Origin: Arcanobacterium phocisimile
Lineage (GTDB): Bacteria; Actinomycetota; Actinomycetes; Actinomycetales; Actinomycetaceae
Length of the DNA stretch: 64,000 nucleotides
NCBI RefSeq assembly: GCF_016904675.1
Contig: NZ_CP070228.1
Location: 1,116,001 to 1,180,000, forward strand
Direction of reading: 5' to 3'
Shown: positions 1 to 8,904 of the stretch, piece by piece
Layout: each line of letters begins with the position of its first letter
Position numbering within the stretch: the first letter of the stretch is position 1
The notes under the pieces: model-generated
Seen by the model: only the letters and a program-made list of their open reading frames with translations
Database searches by the model: none
What the model was told of the DNA's origin: nothing
Position numbers and translations under genes: made by a program

Positions 1-142
1 CTAAGACCCGATCAAGCACACTGACGATAGCCTCGACCCGATGTGCCGTCGGTTGCTCAAAAGCGAGCTTCAACGCCCGTGGCAAGGATCCGTCATCACC
101 AGCAAACGGGTTCGGGGTCAGTAGCGCAGCAATATCAGGCAT
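1..142 (-). CDS. Probable SseB N-terminal-domain protein (partial, 5' part only)
   Basis: The first 47 codons of a leftward gene cut by the window edge. The ATG at 142 follows a GGGGGAG Shine-Dalgarno and overlaps the end of the upstream gene by 8 bases, which indicates translational coupling. The N-terminus carries an NPFAGDDGS motif. In actinobacterial SseB-family proteins (PF07179) a similar Asn-Pro-Phe-Ala-x-Asp-Asp-Gly stretch opens the domain, and the following helix ending in a hydrophobic DRVL segment also fits. The family's biochemical role is not clear. The assignment rests on a short motif, so it is tentative. Confidence 0.45.
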   Translation of the reverse strand, partial: MPDIAALLTPNPFAGDDGSLPRALKLAFEQPTAHRVEAIVSVLDRVL

Positions 143-713
143 CCGCTTCTCCCCCATCCGCACTCAAGCTGGCCATAACAGCTTCAACTTCGGCTAACGT
201 CATCTCAGTGATCGCACCAGGCAGATCGGCAGCCTTTTCTTCACCTAATATCAAAGCTTCGATAATCGGATCGAGACTGTTGAGCAATAAACCTGCAGGA
301 ATATCTTCGCCTCGCCGCCCATTCAAGAACCGAACTGCGTTGACCATACCAGACGTACCACTTTCAGTTCCGATGTCGTCACCCAAATCCGCAGTAATTA
401 AAACAACGCCGTAGGGAGAAAGCTCAGAAAAGAGCGATGCTACCAGTTCAGGGCTATCCGACAGTTCAGTCGGTTCAGATTCTGGGGTATCCCCTGAGCC
501 ATCGAGAGTATCTATCTCGGGTGCAGGACTTGACCCCAGCAGCTCGGAGATATCCCAGTCGGCAAATTCTGGCACCGGAAGTTCACGCACAAGTGCCACG
601 CCTGAGCTGGTGCTAACAGCAACTGCCTCAATTCCGCGTAATTTCGACACAGCTGCGATCATCTTGGTGTGGTTGAACGGAGTTAAAACGAGGTATCGCC
701 GAGCAGAATTCAC
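135..713 (-). CDS. Conserved hypothetical protein, acidic, coupled to SseB-like gene
   Basis: A 192-residue protein starting at a GTG (713) with GGAAGG about 10 bases upstream. I do not recognise a family. The first 50 residues look like a compact alpha/beta fold (RYLVLTPFNHTKMIAAVSKL). Residues about 60-90 are a low-complexity Ser/Glu/Pro/Asp stretch, and the C-terminal half is helical and acidic. There is no signal peptide or membrane segment. Its stop overlaps the start of the next leftward gene by 8 bases, so the two are probably made together. The 199 bases to the divergent VIT gene hold the likely promoters of both. Confidence 0.6.
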   Translation of the reverse strand: MNSARRYLVLTPFNHTKMIAAVSKLRGIEAVAVSTSSGVALVRELPVPEFADWDISELLGSSPAPEIDTLDGSGDTPESEPTELSDSPELVASLFSELSPYGVVLITADLGDDIGTESGTSGMVNAVRFLNGRRGEDIPAGLLLNSLDPIIEALILGEEKAADLPGAITEMTLAEVEAVMASLSADGGEADA

Positions 714-826
714 AGCTGACCAGCCTTCCGATGTTATATCGCTTGCGGGGAGAACCCTCCCACCTTCATCAAGTTAACAGTCTAGACTGCCACAACGCAG
801 GTATCAAAAACTTAGGACCACCGTCC

Positions 827-845
827 CAAGGCTTGCCTAACCTTG
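827..845. promoter_or_regulatory. DtxR/IdeR-like iron box upstream of VIT-family transporter
   Basis: The 19-mer matches 13 of 19 positions of the actinobacterial DtxR/IdeR consensus TTAGGTTAGCCTAACCTAA. The 3' half-site, GCCTAACCTT, is nearly perfect and the 5' half is weak. It lies 66 bases before the transporter start at 912, in the divergent intergenic region. DtxR-type regulators bind such boxes with Fe(II) or Mn(II), and a metal-storage or efflux-type carrier is a sensible target. This is read by eye; no genome-wide scan was possible. Confidence 0.5.
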
Positions 846-911
846 CTATCACAACGAAAAACAAACATCTAAACTGGTGATAACACTGATCAAGAGAGAA
901 TGGAGAGCAAG

Positions 912-1676
912 ATGACTCTTACCTATGCTTCTTCCGAATGCGATTGCGAAATTAAGTTGCATGCTCCCGAACATCTTGATTTCACTGCTTCTACCGAAGA
1001 TGATTCAATGTTCGGTTCGCGCTTAAACTGGCTACGCGCTGGTGTTCTTGGAGCCAACGACGGTATTGTTTCAACCGCCGGTATCGTCATGGGTGTTTCT
1101 GGTGCAGCAGTAGATAGCCATGCACTGTTCGCTGCCGGTCTGGCAGGAATGGTAGCAGGCGCCTTGTCAATGGCAGCGGGCGAATACGTGTCTGTTTCTA
1201 CACAGCGCGACACGGAACAGGCTGCAGTGGCACGTCAGCGCTCTTTTTTCCGACGCGACCCGTACGCTGCTCAGCAACGCCTCGCTAGTTTGATTGCAGG
1301 TCGAGGAATTTCCAAGCCGTTGGCGTGGCAGATGTCGGCTGAACTCACGAAGAAAGATCCAATTCACGCCCTAGCACAATATGAGCATGGGATCGACGCC
1401 GATGAGTTAACAAACCCATGGCATGCCACGTGGGCATCAATGATTTCATTTATCCTCGGTGCGATCATTCCATTTTTGGTAATGATTCTCTCTCCAATTT
1501 CGATCGCCGTTCCGCTTACAGTCGCTTCAGTAAGCTTTGCACTAGCTATCACCGGTTCGGTGTCAGCCTGGCTTGGTGATGCACCGATTCTGCCTGCCAC
1601 TATTCGCAATGTTGTATGGGGCAATCTCGCAATGTGGGGTACTTACGGCATTGGATTACTTGTTGCGAACGTATAG
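912..1676 (+). CDS. VIT1/CCC1-family iron/manganese transporter
   Basis: An integral membrane protein of the vacuolar iron transporter family (CCC1/VIT1), which moves Fe(II) and/or Mn(II) across membranes. The family signature is visible early: GVLGANDGIVSTAG in the first helix, followed by AGALSMAAGEYVSVSTQRD in helix 2. There is then a cytosolic cross-linker with charged residues (about residues 95-160) and three hydrophobic C-terminal helices. I chose the ATG at 912 (GGAG 6 bases upstream) over the in-frame ATG at 900; the longer form would be 258 residues. A DtxR/IdeR-like box lies upstream and a strong hairpin terminator follows. Substrate (iron or manganese) cannot be decided here. Confidence 0.88.
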   Translation: MTLTYASSECDCEIKLHAPEHLDFTASTEDDSMFGSRLNWLRAGVLGANDGIVSTAGIVMGVSGAAVDSHALFAAGLAGMVAGALSMAAGEYVSVSTQRDTEQAAVARQRSFFRRDPYAAQQRLASLIAGRGISKPLAWQMSAELTKKDPIHALAQYEHGIDADELTNPWHATWASMISFILGAIIPFLVMILSPISIAVPLTVASVSFALAITGSVSAWLGDAPILPATIRNVVWGNLAMWGTYGIGLLVANV

Positions 1677-1720
1677 GACGCGCATAGCACAGCCTGCACA
1701 TGTTGCCTTGGACGTACATG

Positions 1721-1751
1721 GTGGCTGGATCCACTTATGGGATCCAGCCAC
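1721..1751. terminator. Bidirectional terminator between VIT gene and uppS
   Basis: Perfect 12-bp inverted repeat (GTGGCTGGATCC and its complement) with a 7-base loop at 1733-1739, followed by TTTCT on the + strand. It lies between two convergent genes and ends 3 bases before the uppS stop codon, so it can end both transcripts, including the long hrcA-uppS operon. Confidence 0.85.
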
Positions 1752-1754
1752 TTT

Positions 1755-2555
1755 CTAGTTCGCTCCAGTCACGTTATCTATTGCTCCACCAAAGCGCCGG
1801 TTACGCGAGGCATAGTCGCTGATGCACCGCCACAGAGTAGTGCGGTCGAATTCTGGCCAGGCTTCGTCAACGAACATCATTTCCGCATACGACGACTGCC
1901 AAAGCATGAAATTCGAAATACGTTGCTCTCCCCCGGATCGGATGAACAAATCGACGTCGGGAAGCTCCGGTTTATAGAGTGCTTGCGCAATGGTTTCTTC
2001 GGTGATCTTGCGCGGTTTGAGTTCACCATCAGCTACGCGTTGCGCGATATCGGCAACCGCGTCAGCGATCTCTGCTCGACCACCATAGTTACAGCAGAAA
2101 TTCAGCGTCAACGTCGAGTTGTAGCTGGTCAGTCGCTGGGCTTCTTGGAGTTCACGAATAACTGAGGACCACAATCGCGGTTGACGCCCCGACCACACGA
2201 TTTTCACACCCCAGTCGTCGAGTTCATGCCGACGACGATGAATAACATCGCGCGAATAATTCATCAAGAATGTGACTTCTGCCGGTGACCTGCGCCAATT
2301 CTCCGTCGAGAACGCATAGACGGAAACAACCTCAACGCCAATCTCAATCGCTCCTGCCAGTACATCCATAAGTGCCAACTCACCGGCTTTATGTCCCTCA
2401 GTTCGCGGGAGGTTACGTTCATTTGCCCATCGACCATTGCCGTCCATCACAATAGCGATATGGCGCGGAATAGCACGTCGATCAATGACCGGCGGAGCTT
2501 TTCTTCCAACTGGTGGAGCTATCGGTTCATGCTCACGGGGATAGATTCGTTCCAT
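1755..2555 (-). CDS. uppS: Isoprenyl transferase (undecaprenyl/decaprenyl diphosphate synthase)
   Basis: A cis-prenyltransferase that condenses isopentenyl diphosphate units onto an allylic diphosphate to make the C50-C55 lipid carrier for peptidoglycan and wall polymers. All family motifs are present: HIAIVMDGNGRWA (catalytic Asp about residue 38), EGHKAG, SVYAFSTENWRR and DLFIRSGGEQRISNFMLWQ. At 266 residues the length is normal for the actinobacterial enzyme, with a Pro-rich N-terminal extension. It is the last gene of the leftward operon, 6 bases after recO. Confidence 0.96.
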   Translation of the reverse strand: MERIYPREHEPIAPPVGRKAPPVIDRRAIPRHIAIVMDGNGRWANERNLPRTEGHKAGELALMDVLAGAIEIGVEVVSVYAFSTENWRRSPAEVTFLMNYSRDVIHRRRHELDDWGVKIVWSGRQPRLWSSVIRELQEAQRLTSYNSTLTLNFCCNYGGRAEIADAVADIAQRVADGELKPRKITEETIAQALYKPELPDVDLFIRSGGEQRISNFMLWQSSYAEMMFVDEAWPEFDRTTLWRCISDYASRNRRFGGAIDNVTGAN

Positions 2556-2561
2556 AGTTCC

Positions 2562-3290
2562 TCAGCTTACGTGAAGTAGGCGTAGTGACTTGATATTTTT
2601 CTCTATATGCCATTGGGCGTATGCAGTAACAATTGCGCCAACAGCTTTTTGAGCTGAAGGTGTCGAACGATTCGCGCTCACCCAATCCCCGCTCATCAGA
2701 GCCAGCAGTAATTGCCAAGCTTCCACTGATGGCGTCGCTGATCCTACCGGACGGCAATCATCACATACGGCACCGCCGGCAGCAATATTGAGTGCAGAAT
2801 GCGGCCCACTCACACCACACGACGCACATTCGTCGATCGCAAAACCCCAGCCAGCCACCAGCATCGATCGCAGAATATAGGAATACACGACCAACTGTGG
2901 CGGATGCATTTTGCTCGCGATTGCATGCAATGCGCCGTGTAGTAGCGTGAAAAGCTGAATATCGGTGGCTTCATCGTCGTTAAGCAGATCCGCGAATTCG
3001 ACAATCGCGCTGGCTGCGGTATACGCGTCGTAATCTCTGCCAATTGTGCGCCCATACTGCGCCAAAGTATCGACTTGGGAGATCGTATCGAGGGTTTTAC
3101 CGCGATAAATCTGAATATCGACGTGCGAAAACGGTTCTACCCGCGCACCGAAACGCGACGCAGTCTTACGCACGCCTTTCGCAACAGCACGTACTTTTCC
3201 GTGGTTGCGCGAAAGCATGGTGATAATCCGATCTGCTTCGCCAATATCATGCGTGCGCAACACGAGTGCGTCATCACGATAAGTTTTCAC
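2562..3290 (-). CDS. recO: DNA repair protein RecO
   Basis: A recombination mediator that acts with RecF/RecR to load RecA on SSB-coated DNA. The N-terminal OB fold begins YRDDALVLRTHDIGEADRI, a typical RecO opening. A helical domain follows, then a four-cysteine zinc site (CASC at about residue 154 and CDDC about 20 residues later). The 242-residue length is usual. It follows era by 6 bases and precedes uppS by 6, the standard actinobacterial order era-recO-uppS. Confidence 0.95.
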   Translation of the reverse strand: MKTYRDDALVLRTHDIGEADRIITMLSRNHGKVRAVAKGVRKTASRFGARVEPFSHVDIQIYRGKTLDTISQVDTLAQYGRTIGRDYDAYTAASAIVEFADLLNDDEATDIQLFTLLHGALHAIASKMHPPQLVVYSYILRSMLVAGWGFAIDECASCGVSGPHSALNIAAGGAVCDDCRPVGSATPSVEAWQLLLALMSGDWVSANRSTPSAQKAVGAIVTAYAQWHIEKNIKSLRLLHVS

Positions 3291-3296
3291 GGCGCT

Positions 3297-4229
3297 CTAG
3301 AATCCTAGACGACCAAGCTGTTTGGGATCGCGCTGCCAGTCTTTAGCAACTTTAACGTGCAGATCAAGGAAGATCTTGCGCCCAAGGAGCCTCTCAATAT
3401 TTTTCCGCGCCTCTTGGCCCACTTTGCGTAACCGCTGACCGCCATGGCCGATGATAATACCTTTTTGCGATGGTCGTTCGACGTAGATTTGGGCGTGAAT
3501 GTCGAGCAAGGGCTGTTTCTTCGACCCGGGTTGCGCTTCGCGTTCGATCATTTCTTCGACGACGACGGCGATCGAGTGCGGTAGTTCTTCGCGCACGTCG
3601 GTTAACGCTGCTTCACGAATGAACTCGGCGATCATTGCCTCATCTGATTCGTCAGTAACCGTATCAACCGGATACAGCGGCGGAGATATCGGCATGTGAC
3701 CTAAAAGCACATCGGCGAGTAATTCTACTTGTTCACCGGCTACTGCACTGACAGGGATGATTTCGACGAAATCATGTAGCTGGCTAACCTCAATAAGTTT
3801 GTTTGCGAGGGCGTCGCGCGTAATTTTGTCTACTTTGGTCACTGCAGCAAAAATCGGGACATGTGCTTCGGCGAGTTCACGCAATAAGAATTTGTCACCG
3901 GGCCCAATTTTTTCATCAGCCGGCAAACACATGAGGGCTCCGTCTACTCCTTCAAGCGAATCGCGAACCATATCGTTCAATCGTTCACCGAGCAGAGTTC
4001 GTGGCCGATGTAATCCGGGCGTATCAACCAACACCAGCTGGCCAGCGTCCCGATGGACAATACCTCGCACGATACGCCGAGTGGTTTCGGGCTGGTTGGC
4101 AGTAATGACGATCTTTTGTCCCACCAAGGCATTAGTTAACGTTGACTTACCGGCATTTGGCCGACCAACGATGGAGATAAAACCAGCTCGGAAATCCTCC
4201 GGCCAGTCATGAATCATAGAATCACTCAT
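3297..4229 (-). CDS. era: GTPase Era
   Basis: An essential GTPase that binds the 3' end of 16S rRNA and assists 30S maturation. G1 is GRPNAGKST (about residues 22-30), G3 is DTPG, and G4 is TKVD. The C-terminal KH domain shows GHGGQRLRKVGQEARKNIE. Start chosen at 4229 (MSDSMIHDW), with AGAGGA 8 bases upstream and an 8-base overlap with the preceding CNNM gene. A longer open frame runs to 4559, but it lies inside the CNNM coding sequence and is not conserved-looking. The product is 310 residues. Confidence 0.96.
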   Translation of the reverse strand: MSDSMIHDWPEDFRAGFISIVGRPNAGKSTLTNALVGQKIVITANQPETTRRIVRGIVHRDAGQLVLVDTPGLHRPRTLLGERLNDMVRDSLEGVDGALMCLPADEKIGPGDKFLLRELAEAHVPIFAAVTKVDKITRDALANKLIEVSQLHDFVEIIPVSAVAGEQVELLADVLLGHMPISPPLYPVDTVTDESDEAMIAEFIREAALTDVREELPHSIAVVVEEMIEREAQPGSKKQPLLDIHAQIYVERPSQKGIIIGHGGQRLRKVGQEARKNIERLLGRKIFLDLHVKVAKDWQRDPKQLGRLGF

Positions 4230-5487
4230 CTGTTTTATCCTCTTCTGGTTCGACCCGATTAGCAATAAGTGTTTGTAGGCGCTTGCGTCGACCTTCGAAG
4301 CGATCGGCGCACATGAGCACGCCATATGCTTCGGCTTGCGATCCGATAATCGGAATTCGTCCAAGCGCTTTAGTGAGTAAACCGCCCGCAGTTTCGACGT
4401 CGTCATCATCGATCCGGATACCGAACAGTTCACCGAGCTCATCTGCTGGAAGTCTAGCAGGTACCCGGAATACGCCTGGGGAAATCTCTTCAACTTCTGG
4501 TTCGGCGTGGTCGTGTTCGTCGACCATGTCACCAACGATCTCTTCCAAGATATCTTCAATCGTGACTAGGCCAGCAATACCGCCATATTCATCAACGGCG
4601 AGAGCCATATGCTTCGCATCGGCGCGCATTCCGCGAAAGACGTCATCTGCCATCGTCGTTTCGGGAACGAACACCGGTTCACGCATTACGTCACTGACGA
4701 GCAAATCATCGTGGTTCATTTTGCGGTGAATCTTGCGAACAACGTCTTTGAGGTACAAAATGCCAACAACGTCGTCCGAATCTTCAGAAATCACTGGAAC
4801 GCGGGAGAACCCGGAGCGATTGAATAGCGAAACCGCATGTTCTAAGGTTTCGTCGACGTTGATTGTGATCATGTCTGGACGCGGAACCATCACCTCACGC
4901 ACCAACGTATCAGAAAGCTCGAACACCGAGCGCACGATCTCGCGCTCTTCGTCTTCTAGCGCCTCCGATTCTGAGACGCGCTCGACCATATAGTTACGTT
5001 GATCGTCGTCGTTATCTTTCGTTTCTTCATCCGAGTCTCGGCGAGAAACAAAAGCAGTACCGAGTTTGGTCAAAAGCCACAATAGCCGGCCACCGAAACG
5101 TACCGTACGCACTGGATATTTAAATCCTAAGGTTGGTGGAATCAACATGTTCGTTACGCCGAGCGTGGTAATCATAGCGACCACCACACCTACCAGGTCC
5201 AAGACCAGGTTGTGGACTACCAATCCAACCAGCACCATCAAGGTAGCGCCAAGGAGCACCAGGATTCCAGAACGCACGGCAGTCACTGCGGTGATCGCAG
5301 CAAGCCGGTTGGAGACGATGTAGGATACGAACTTCACCGACTGGCCCTCTTGCTCTGCCTCAGAAACCTGGGCGTGAGTAATGCGTGAAAGCGCCGAGAG
5401 CATGAGCGCGCCCCCGGCAGCTAACAGCGCACAGGTCGCAGCAATCGTCAGTACGATCGGTATCGGAACCGAGTATATTTCAGACAC
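4222..5487 (-). CDS. CNNM/CorC-type transporter protein (hemolysin family)
   Basis: A membrane protein with an N-terminal DUF21-like region (three to four hydrophobic segments within residues 8-112). It continues with a paired CBS module (about 190-320, beginning after REVMVPRPDM) and a C-terminal CorC/HlyC domain (about 335-405, EEISPGVFRVPARLPADEL). The family is linked to Mg2+/Co2+ efflux or transport; the annotation 'hemolysin' is historical. Located between ybeY and era, as in most Actinobacteria. It starts 7 bases after ybeY and overlaps era by 8 bases. Confidence 0.92.
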   Translation of the reverse strand: MSEIYSVPIPIVLTIAATCALLAAGGALMLSALSRITHAQVSEAEQEGQSVKFVSYIVSNRLAAITAVTAVRSGILVLLGATLMVLVGLVVHNLVLDLVGVVVAMITTLGVTNMLIPPTLGFKYPVRTVRFGGRLLWLLTKLGTAFVSRRDSDEETKDNDDDQRNYMVERVSESEALEDEEREIVRSVFELSDTLVREVMVPRPDMITINVDETLEHAVSLFNRSGFSRVPVISEDSDDVVGILYLKDVVRKIHRKMNHDDLLVSDVMREPVFVPETTMADDVFRGMRADAKHMALAVDEYGGIAGLVTIEDILEEIVGDMVDEHDHAEPEVEEISPGVFRVPARLPADELGELFGIRIDDDDVETAGGLLTKALGRIPIIGSQAEAYGVLMCADRFEGRRKRLQTLIANRVEPEEDKTDE

Positions 5488-5493
5488 CTAACT

Positions 5494-6006
5494 TCACTCC
5501 ACAGTCGGGGCAATGTCATCAATTGATGCCCGCGGATCGCTTGGGTCGCGCGGGCGACGTGCCAAGAAGGTTAACAACAAACGACGTTGGAGTTCAAACA
5601 TTTCTTTCTTTTCATCTTCCTCGGCATGATCATAGCCAAGAAGATGTAGGATTCCGTGCGTGGTGAGCAACAAGATCTCTTCCATTGTATTGTGGCCCGC
5701 CGCCAAGGCTTGCCGGGCAGCAACCTGCGGACAAATCGCGATATCACCAAGCATGCCTGGGCGTGGTTCTTCGCCCAACGGAGTTGGACGTAATTCGTCC
5801 ATCGGGAACGACATCACATCGGTTGGACCTTCGAGATCCATCCATTCCACATGCAAGGCAGCCATCGCTTCTTCGTCAAGCATCACGATGGATAAATCTG
5901 CTTGTGGGTGCACCCGCAAATCGTCAAGAACCCAGGTTGCGAGCTCGGAGACTTCGTCGAGCACTGGCGCTGGATGAAAACCAGATTCATCATTAACCTC
6001 AATCAT
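5494..6006 (-). CDS. ybeY: Endoribonuclease YbeY (16S rRNA maturation)
   Basis: A zinc-dependent single-strand endoribonuclease that takes part in 16S rRNA 3'-end maturation and ribosome quality control. The zinc motif [11 protein letters not shown] (H-x3-H-x5-H) is intact near residue 118, and the family [10 protein letters not shown] stretch is present. Start placed at the ATG at 6006 (MIEVNDESG), overlapping the phoH stop by 8 bases. An upstream in-frame extension to 6198 lies wholly inside phoH and looks non-coding. The product is 170 residues. Confidence 0.95.
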   Translation of the reverse strand: MIEVNDESGFHPAPVLDEVSELATWVLDDLRVHPQADLSIVMLDEEAMAALHVEWMDLEGPTDVMSFPMDELRPTPLGEEPRPGMLGDIAICPQVAARQALAAGHNTMEEILLLTTHGILHLLGYDHAEEDEKKEMFELQRRLLLTFLARRPRDPSDPRASIDDIAPTVE

Positions 6007-6964
6007 GGGTGTCCTCCCCTGCGTAACGAGCATAGGCGTCAATAATATCGGATACCAGACGATGGCGAACCACGTCAGCTGCGCCGAGCTCACTGAATTT
6101 GATGTGGTCAACGTTGCGCAAAATCCGGCGGACGATTCCCAATCCGGATTTCGCGTTGCGTGGCAAATCGACCTGAGTGAGATCTCCGGTGACCACAATC
6201 TTGGAATTGAAACCTAACCGGGTGAGGAACATTTTCATCTGCTCCGGGGTGGTGTTTTGCGCTTCGTCTAAGATCACGAACGCATCGTTGAGGGTTCGTC
6301 CACGCATGTAGGCCAGTGGCGCAACCTCGATCGTGCCAGCTGCCAGGAGCTTCGGGATTGCTTCGGGATCGATCATGTCATAGAGCGCATCGTAGAGCGG
6401 ACGCATATACGGATCGATTTTGTCGTTGAGAGAGCCAGGTAGATATCCGAGTGACTCGCCTGCTTCAACTACCGGACGGGTCATGATAATGCGCTTGACT
6501 TGATTGGTTTGCAACGCAACCACGGCCTTCGCCATCGCCAAATACGTTTTTCCAGTACCGGCTGGGCCAATACCAAAAACGATAGTATTTTCATCAATGG
6601 CATCCACGTACTCTTTCTGTCCGAGGGTTTTCGGGCGAATGGTTTTCCCGCGTGCGGTCAGGATATCTGTGGTGAGCACATCGGTTGGGCGATGAAGACC
6701 TTCGGCGGTCAGTTTCAGGGCCCGCTTGACTGCATCGGTGGTCAAATGCTGCCCAGTGGCGGCAACTGAAATGAGTTCACTGAGCAGATCGCGTGCCACA
6801 TCAATCGTTGGCTGAGGTCCAGTAATCCGGATTTCGCGCCCACGGACGTGTAGCTGTGCTGGGGCTAGACCCTTTTCCAGCACGCGCAAGACATCGTCAC
6901 GTTGCCCAAGGACGTTAATCATCGGGATCCGCTCCGGAACAGTTACTATATGGGAAGTAGTCAT
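5999..6964 (-). CDS. phoH: PhoH family ATPase (PhoH-like protein)
   Basis: A cytoplasmic P-loop ATPase of the PhoH/YbeZ group, genetically tied to YbeY and probably to RNA handling. The Walker A GPAGTGKT lies about residue 137, and Walker B is in the VILDEAQN stretch. An N-terminal region resembling a KH-like RNA-binding fold precedes them. I selected the ATG at 6964 (MTTSH), with GGAAAAG just upstream, over the ATG at 6973 and the 7042 open-frame start that overlaps rsmE. The product is 321 residues. It overlaps ybeY, the usual partner. Confidence 0.94.
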   Translation of the reverse strand: MTTSHIVTVPERIPMINVLGQRDDVLRVLEKGLAPAQLHVRGREIRITGPQPTIDVARDLLSELISVAATGQHLTTDAVKRALKLTAEGLHRPTDVLTTDILTARGKTIRPKTLGQKEYVDAIDENTIVFGIGPAGTGKTYLAMAKAVVALQTNQVKRIIMTRPVVEAGESLGYLPGSLNDKIDPYMRPLYDALYDMIDPEAIPKLLAAGTIEVAPLAYMRGRTLNDAFVILDEAQNTTPEQMKMFLTRLGFNSKIVVTGDLTQVDLPRNAKSGLGIVRRILRNVDHIKFSELGAADVVRHRLVSDIIDAYARYAGEDTHD

Positions 6965-6974
6965 CTTTTCCATT

Positions 6975-7718
6975 CTACGCGTTTGTGCGAATAACGGCGA
7001 TAGCCCACGGGCCAGCAGTTGCCGAACGCAACACGTGTTCACCTAACAAAACTACCTGGGCGCCAGCGTCAGTAAACATCGCAAGCTCACTATCGGTGAT
7101 TCCGCCTTCTGGGCCGACGATAAACACAATCTCATCAGTTCCAGCAGGCAAGGATGCGACGAGCGGCTCAGTGGCCGATTCATGGCAGACGAAGACTTTG
7201 CCTCCGCCCGCAACCACATCGGAAATATGGTGGGCTAGGGTTTTACTGGAGACCACATCGCCCACCTGCGGAACCCATGATCGGCGTGATTGTTTCGCCG
7301 CGGCCTTGGCCGTAGCCTGCCACTTGCTTTGACCTTTGCGGGCCTTAGCTGCATCGGACCATGACACAATCGAACGTTCGGCCTGCCACGGGATAAAACT
7401 ATCTGCACCGTATTCGGTAGCAGTCTCGACGGCTTGTTCGTCGCGCCCGCCTTTTGCTAAGGCTTGGACCAGCGTGATGCGTGGGGTGTGCGGCTGATCT
7501 TGGACAACTGCGTCGACAGTCCCGGCAAGCTCAGTTTTCGACACGTCCGAAACGGTGATCGTCGCCCGCAAGCCTTGTGCGTTAACGACGTCGATCTGCT
7601 CACCAACACGTGTCCGACGGACAGTGGCTGCGTGGCGCGCTTCATCGCCGCTCAGCCGCAGTAACGCACCGGGCGTTACGTCGGTGAGTTCCGGATCAAC
7701 ATACACCGGGCGGGTCAT
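6975..7718 (-). CDS. rsmE: 16S rRNA (uracil(1498)-N(3))-methyltransferase
   Basis: A SPOUT-class methyltransferase that modifies U1498 of 16S rRNA with S-adenosylmethionine. The N-terminal PUA-like region contains LSGDEARHAATVRR. The C-terminal trefoil-knot SAM site shows FIVGPEGGITDSE and LLGEHVLRSATA, both diagnostic. Its ATG shares one base with the dnaJ stop (TGATG), which implies coupling. The 247-residue length is normal. Confidence 0.95.
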   Translation of the reverse strand: MTRPVYVDPELTDVTPGALLRLSGDEARHAATVRRTRVGEQIDVVNAQGLRATITVSDVSKTELAGTVDAVVQDQPHTPRITLVQALAKGGRDEQAVETATEYGADSFIPWQAERSIVSWSDAAKARKGQSKWQATAKAAAKQSRRSWVPQVGDVVSSKTLAHHISDVVAGGGKVFVCHESATEPLVASLPAGTDEIVFIVGPEGGITDSELAMFTDAGAQVVLLGEHVLRSATAGPWAIAVIRTNA

Positions 7719-8866
7719 CAGGCGCGCCCCGTGAACTTGTCACGTAGCTTCGAAAAGACTGAAGCGCCGGCCGTGACTGGCTTCGCGTGACGCTCCTCGC
7801 CACGAAGCTCCGCAAGCTGCTCCAGCAACGAACGCTGTTCGTCGTCGAGATCAGTTGGGGTTACCACCGCCATCTGAAGCTTCAAATCGCCACGGGTACC
7901 GCGATGCAACCGGCCCACACCCAAGCCTGGCAAGGTGATAACATCACCAGCTTGCATGCCCGGCTCGATCTTAATAGTGTGCGGACCGTCGAAAGTCTCC
8001 ACGTCTAACGTGGTACCGAGAGCAGCCGACGTCATCGGAATCTCGATTGCGCCTACTAAGTTGTCACCCTCACGAGCAAACAACGGATCTTCCGCAACAT
8101 AAACTTCCAAGAACAAGTCACCCGCTGGACCGCCAGCCTGACCAGCGTCACCGCGGCCCTGCATACGAATCCGCATACCGTTTTCCACGCCGGCTGGAAT
8201 ATTCACGGTCACCGAACGGTTAGCACGCACACGTCCCTCACCAGCACATTCTGGGCACGGAGAGGTAATGATCGTGCCATAGCCCTGGCATTGGTTACAG
8301 GCCACAACCGAGACCATTTGGCCCAGAATCGAATTCGTCACCCGCTGAACTGAACCAGAGCCATGGCACTGTGTACAGGTCACCGGTTCTGTACCAGGGG
8401 CGCTCATATGCCCATGGCAGGTGCCACATTCGACAAGCGCATCGATCGCGATCTTCTTCTCCACACCAAAGACGACGTCTTTGAGTTCAAGATCGAGACT
8501 AACCAAGGAGTCAGCCCCACGGCGAACCCGTGAAGCTGGCCCACGTTCAGCCGCTCCGCCACCAAAGAAGCTGGAGAAAATATCACCGAAACCGCCGTCG
8601 AACCCAAAACCGCCGCCACCGAATCCGGCGCCACCGAATCCGGCGCCACCGTTCTTGACAGCATCTGCGCCACCCATGTCATACGTTTGGCGCTTTTCCT
8701 TATTTGAGAGCACATCGTAGGCTTCTGAAACTTCCTTGAACTGCTCAGCGCCTTCTGGCCCGGCGACGTCAGGATGAAGCTTACGCGCTAACTTGCGGTA
8801 AGCTTTCTTGATTTCTTCCGAGGTTGCATTCCGGTCTACACCAAGAGTTTGGTAATAATCAGCCAC
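7718..8866 (-). CDS. dnaJ: Chaperone protein DnaJ (HrcA-linked paralogue)
   Basis: A type I Hsp40 co-chaperone for DnaK. J domain at 1-66 with the HPD tripeptide, Gly/Phe-rich linker at about 72-112 (repeated GGAGFGG), four zinc motifs at about 145-205, then the substrate-binding C-terminus. Motifs 2-4 are canonical ([24 protein letters not shown]). The first reads CGTCHGHM, keeping both cysteines but losing the usual terminal glycine. In Actinobacteria this second dnaJ sits behind hrcA; the dnaK-linked copy would be elsewhere. Probably heat-regulated through CIRCE. Confidence 0.95.
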   Translation of the reverse strand: MADYYQTLGVDRNATSEEIKKAYRKLARKLHPDVAGPEGAEQFKEVSEAYDVLSNKEKRQTYDMGGADAVKNGGAGFGGAGFGGGGFGFDGGFGDIFSSFFGGGAAERGPASRVRRGADSLVSLDLELKDVVFGVEKKIAIDALVECGTCHGHMSAPGTEPVTCTQCHGSGSVQRVTNSILGQMVSVVACNQCQGYGTIITSPCPECAGEGRVRANRSVTVNIPAGVENGMRIRMQGRGDAGQAGGPAGDLFLEVYVAEDPLFAREGDNLVGAIEIPMTSAALGTTLDVETFDGPHTIKIEPGMQAGDVITLPGLGVGRLHRGTRGDLKLQMAVVTPTDLDDEQRSLLEQLAELRGEERHAKPVTAGASVFSKLRDKFTGRA

Positions 8867-8904
8867 GTGATCCTTCTTCGCTTTTCTGGGTTGGTGGAAA
8901 ATAG

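Noticed and set aside
43-414. Rightward 123-codon frame at the window start
   Set aside because: Lies antisense to two leftward genes that have good ribosome-binding sites and coupled overlaps; composition is Ser/Pro-rich as in shadow frames.
3297-4559. Longer Era with a 110-residue N-terminal extension
   Set aside because: The extension overlaps conserved CNNM codons and the internal ATG at 4229 has a good Shine-Dalgarno.
5494-6198. Longer YbeY with a 64-residue N-terminal extension
   Set aside because: The extension is antisense-free but lies entirely inside the phoH coding region, and the conserved start MIEVN has the expected overlap.
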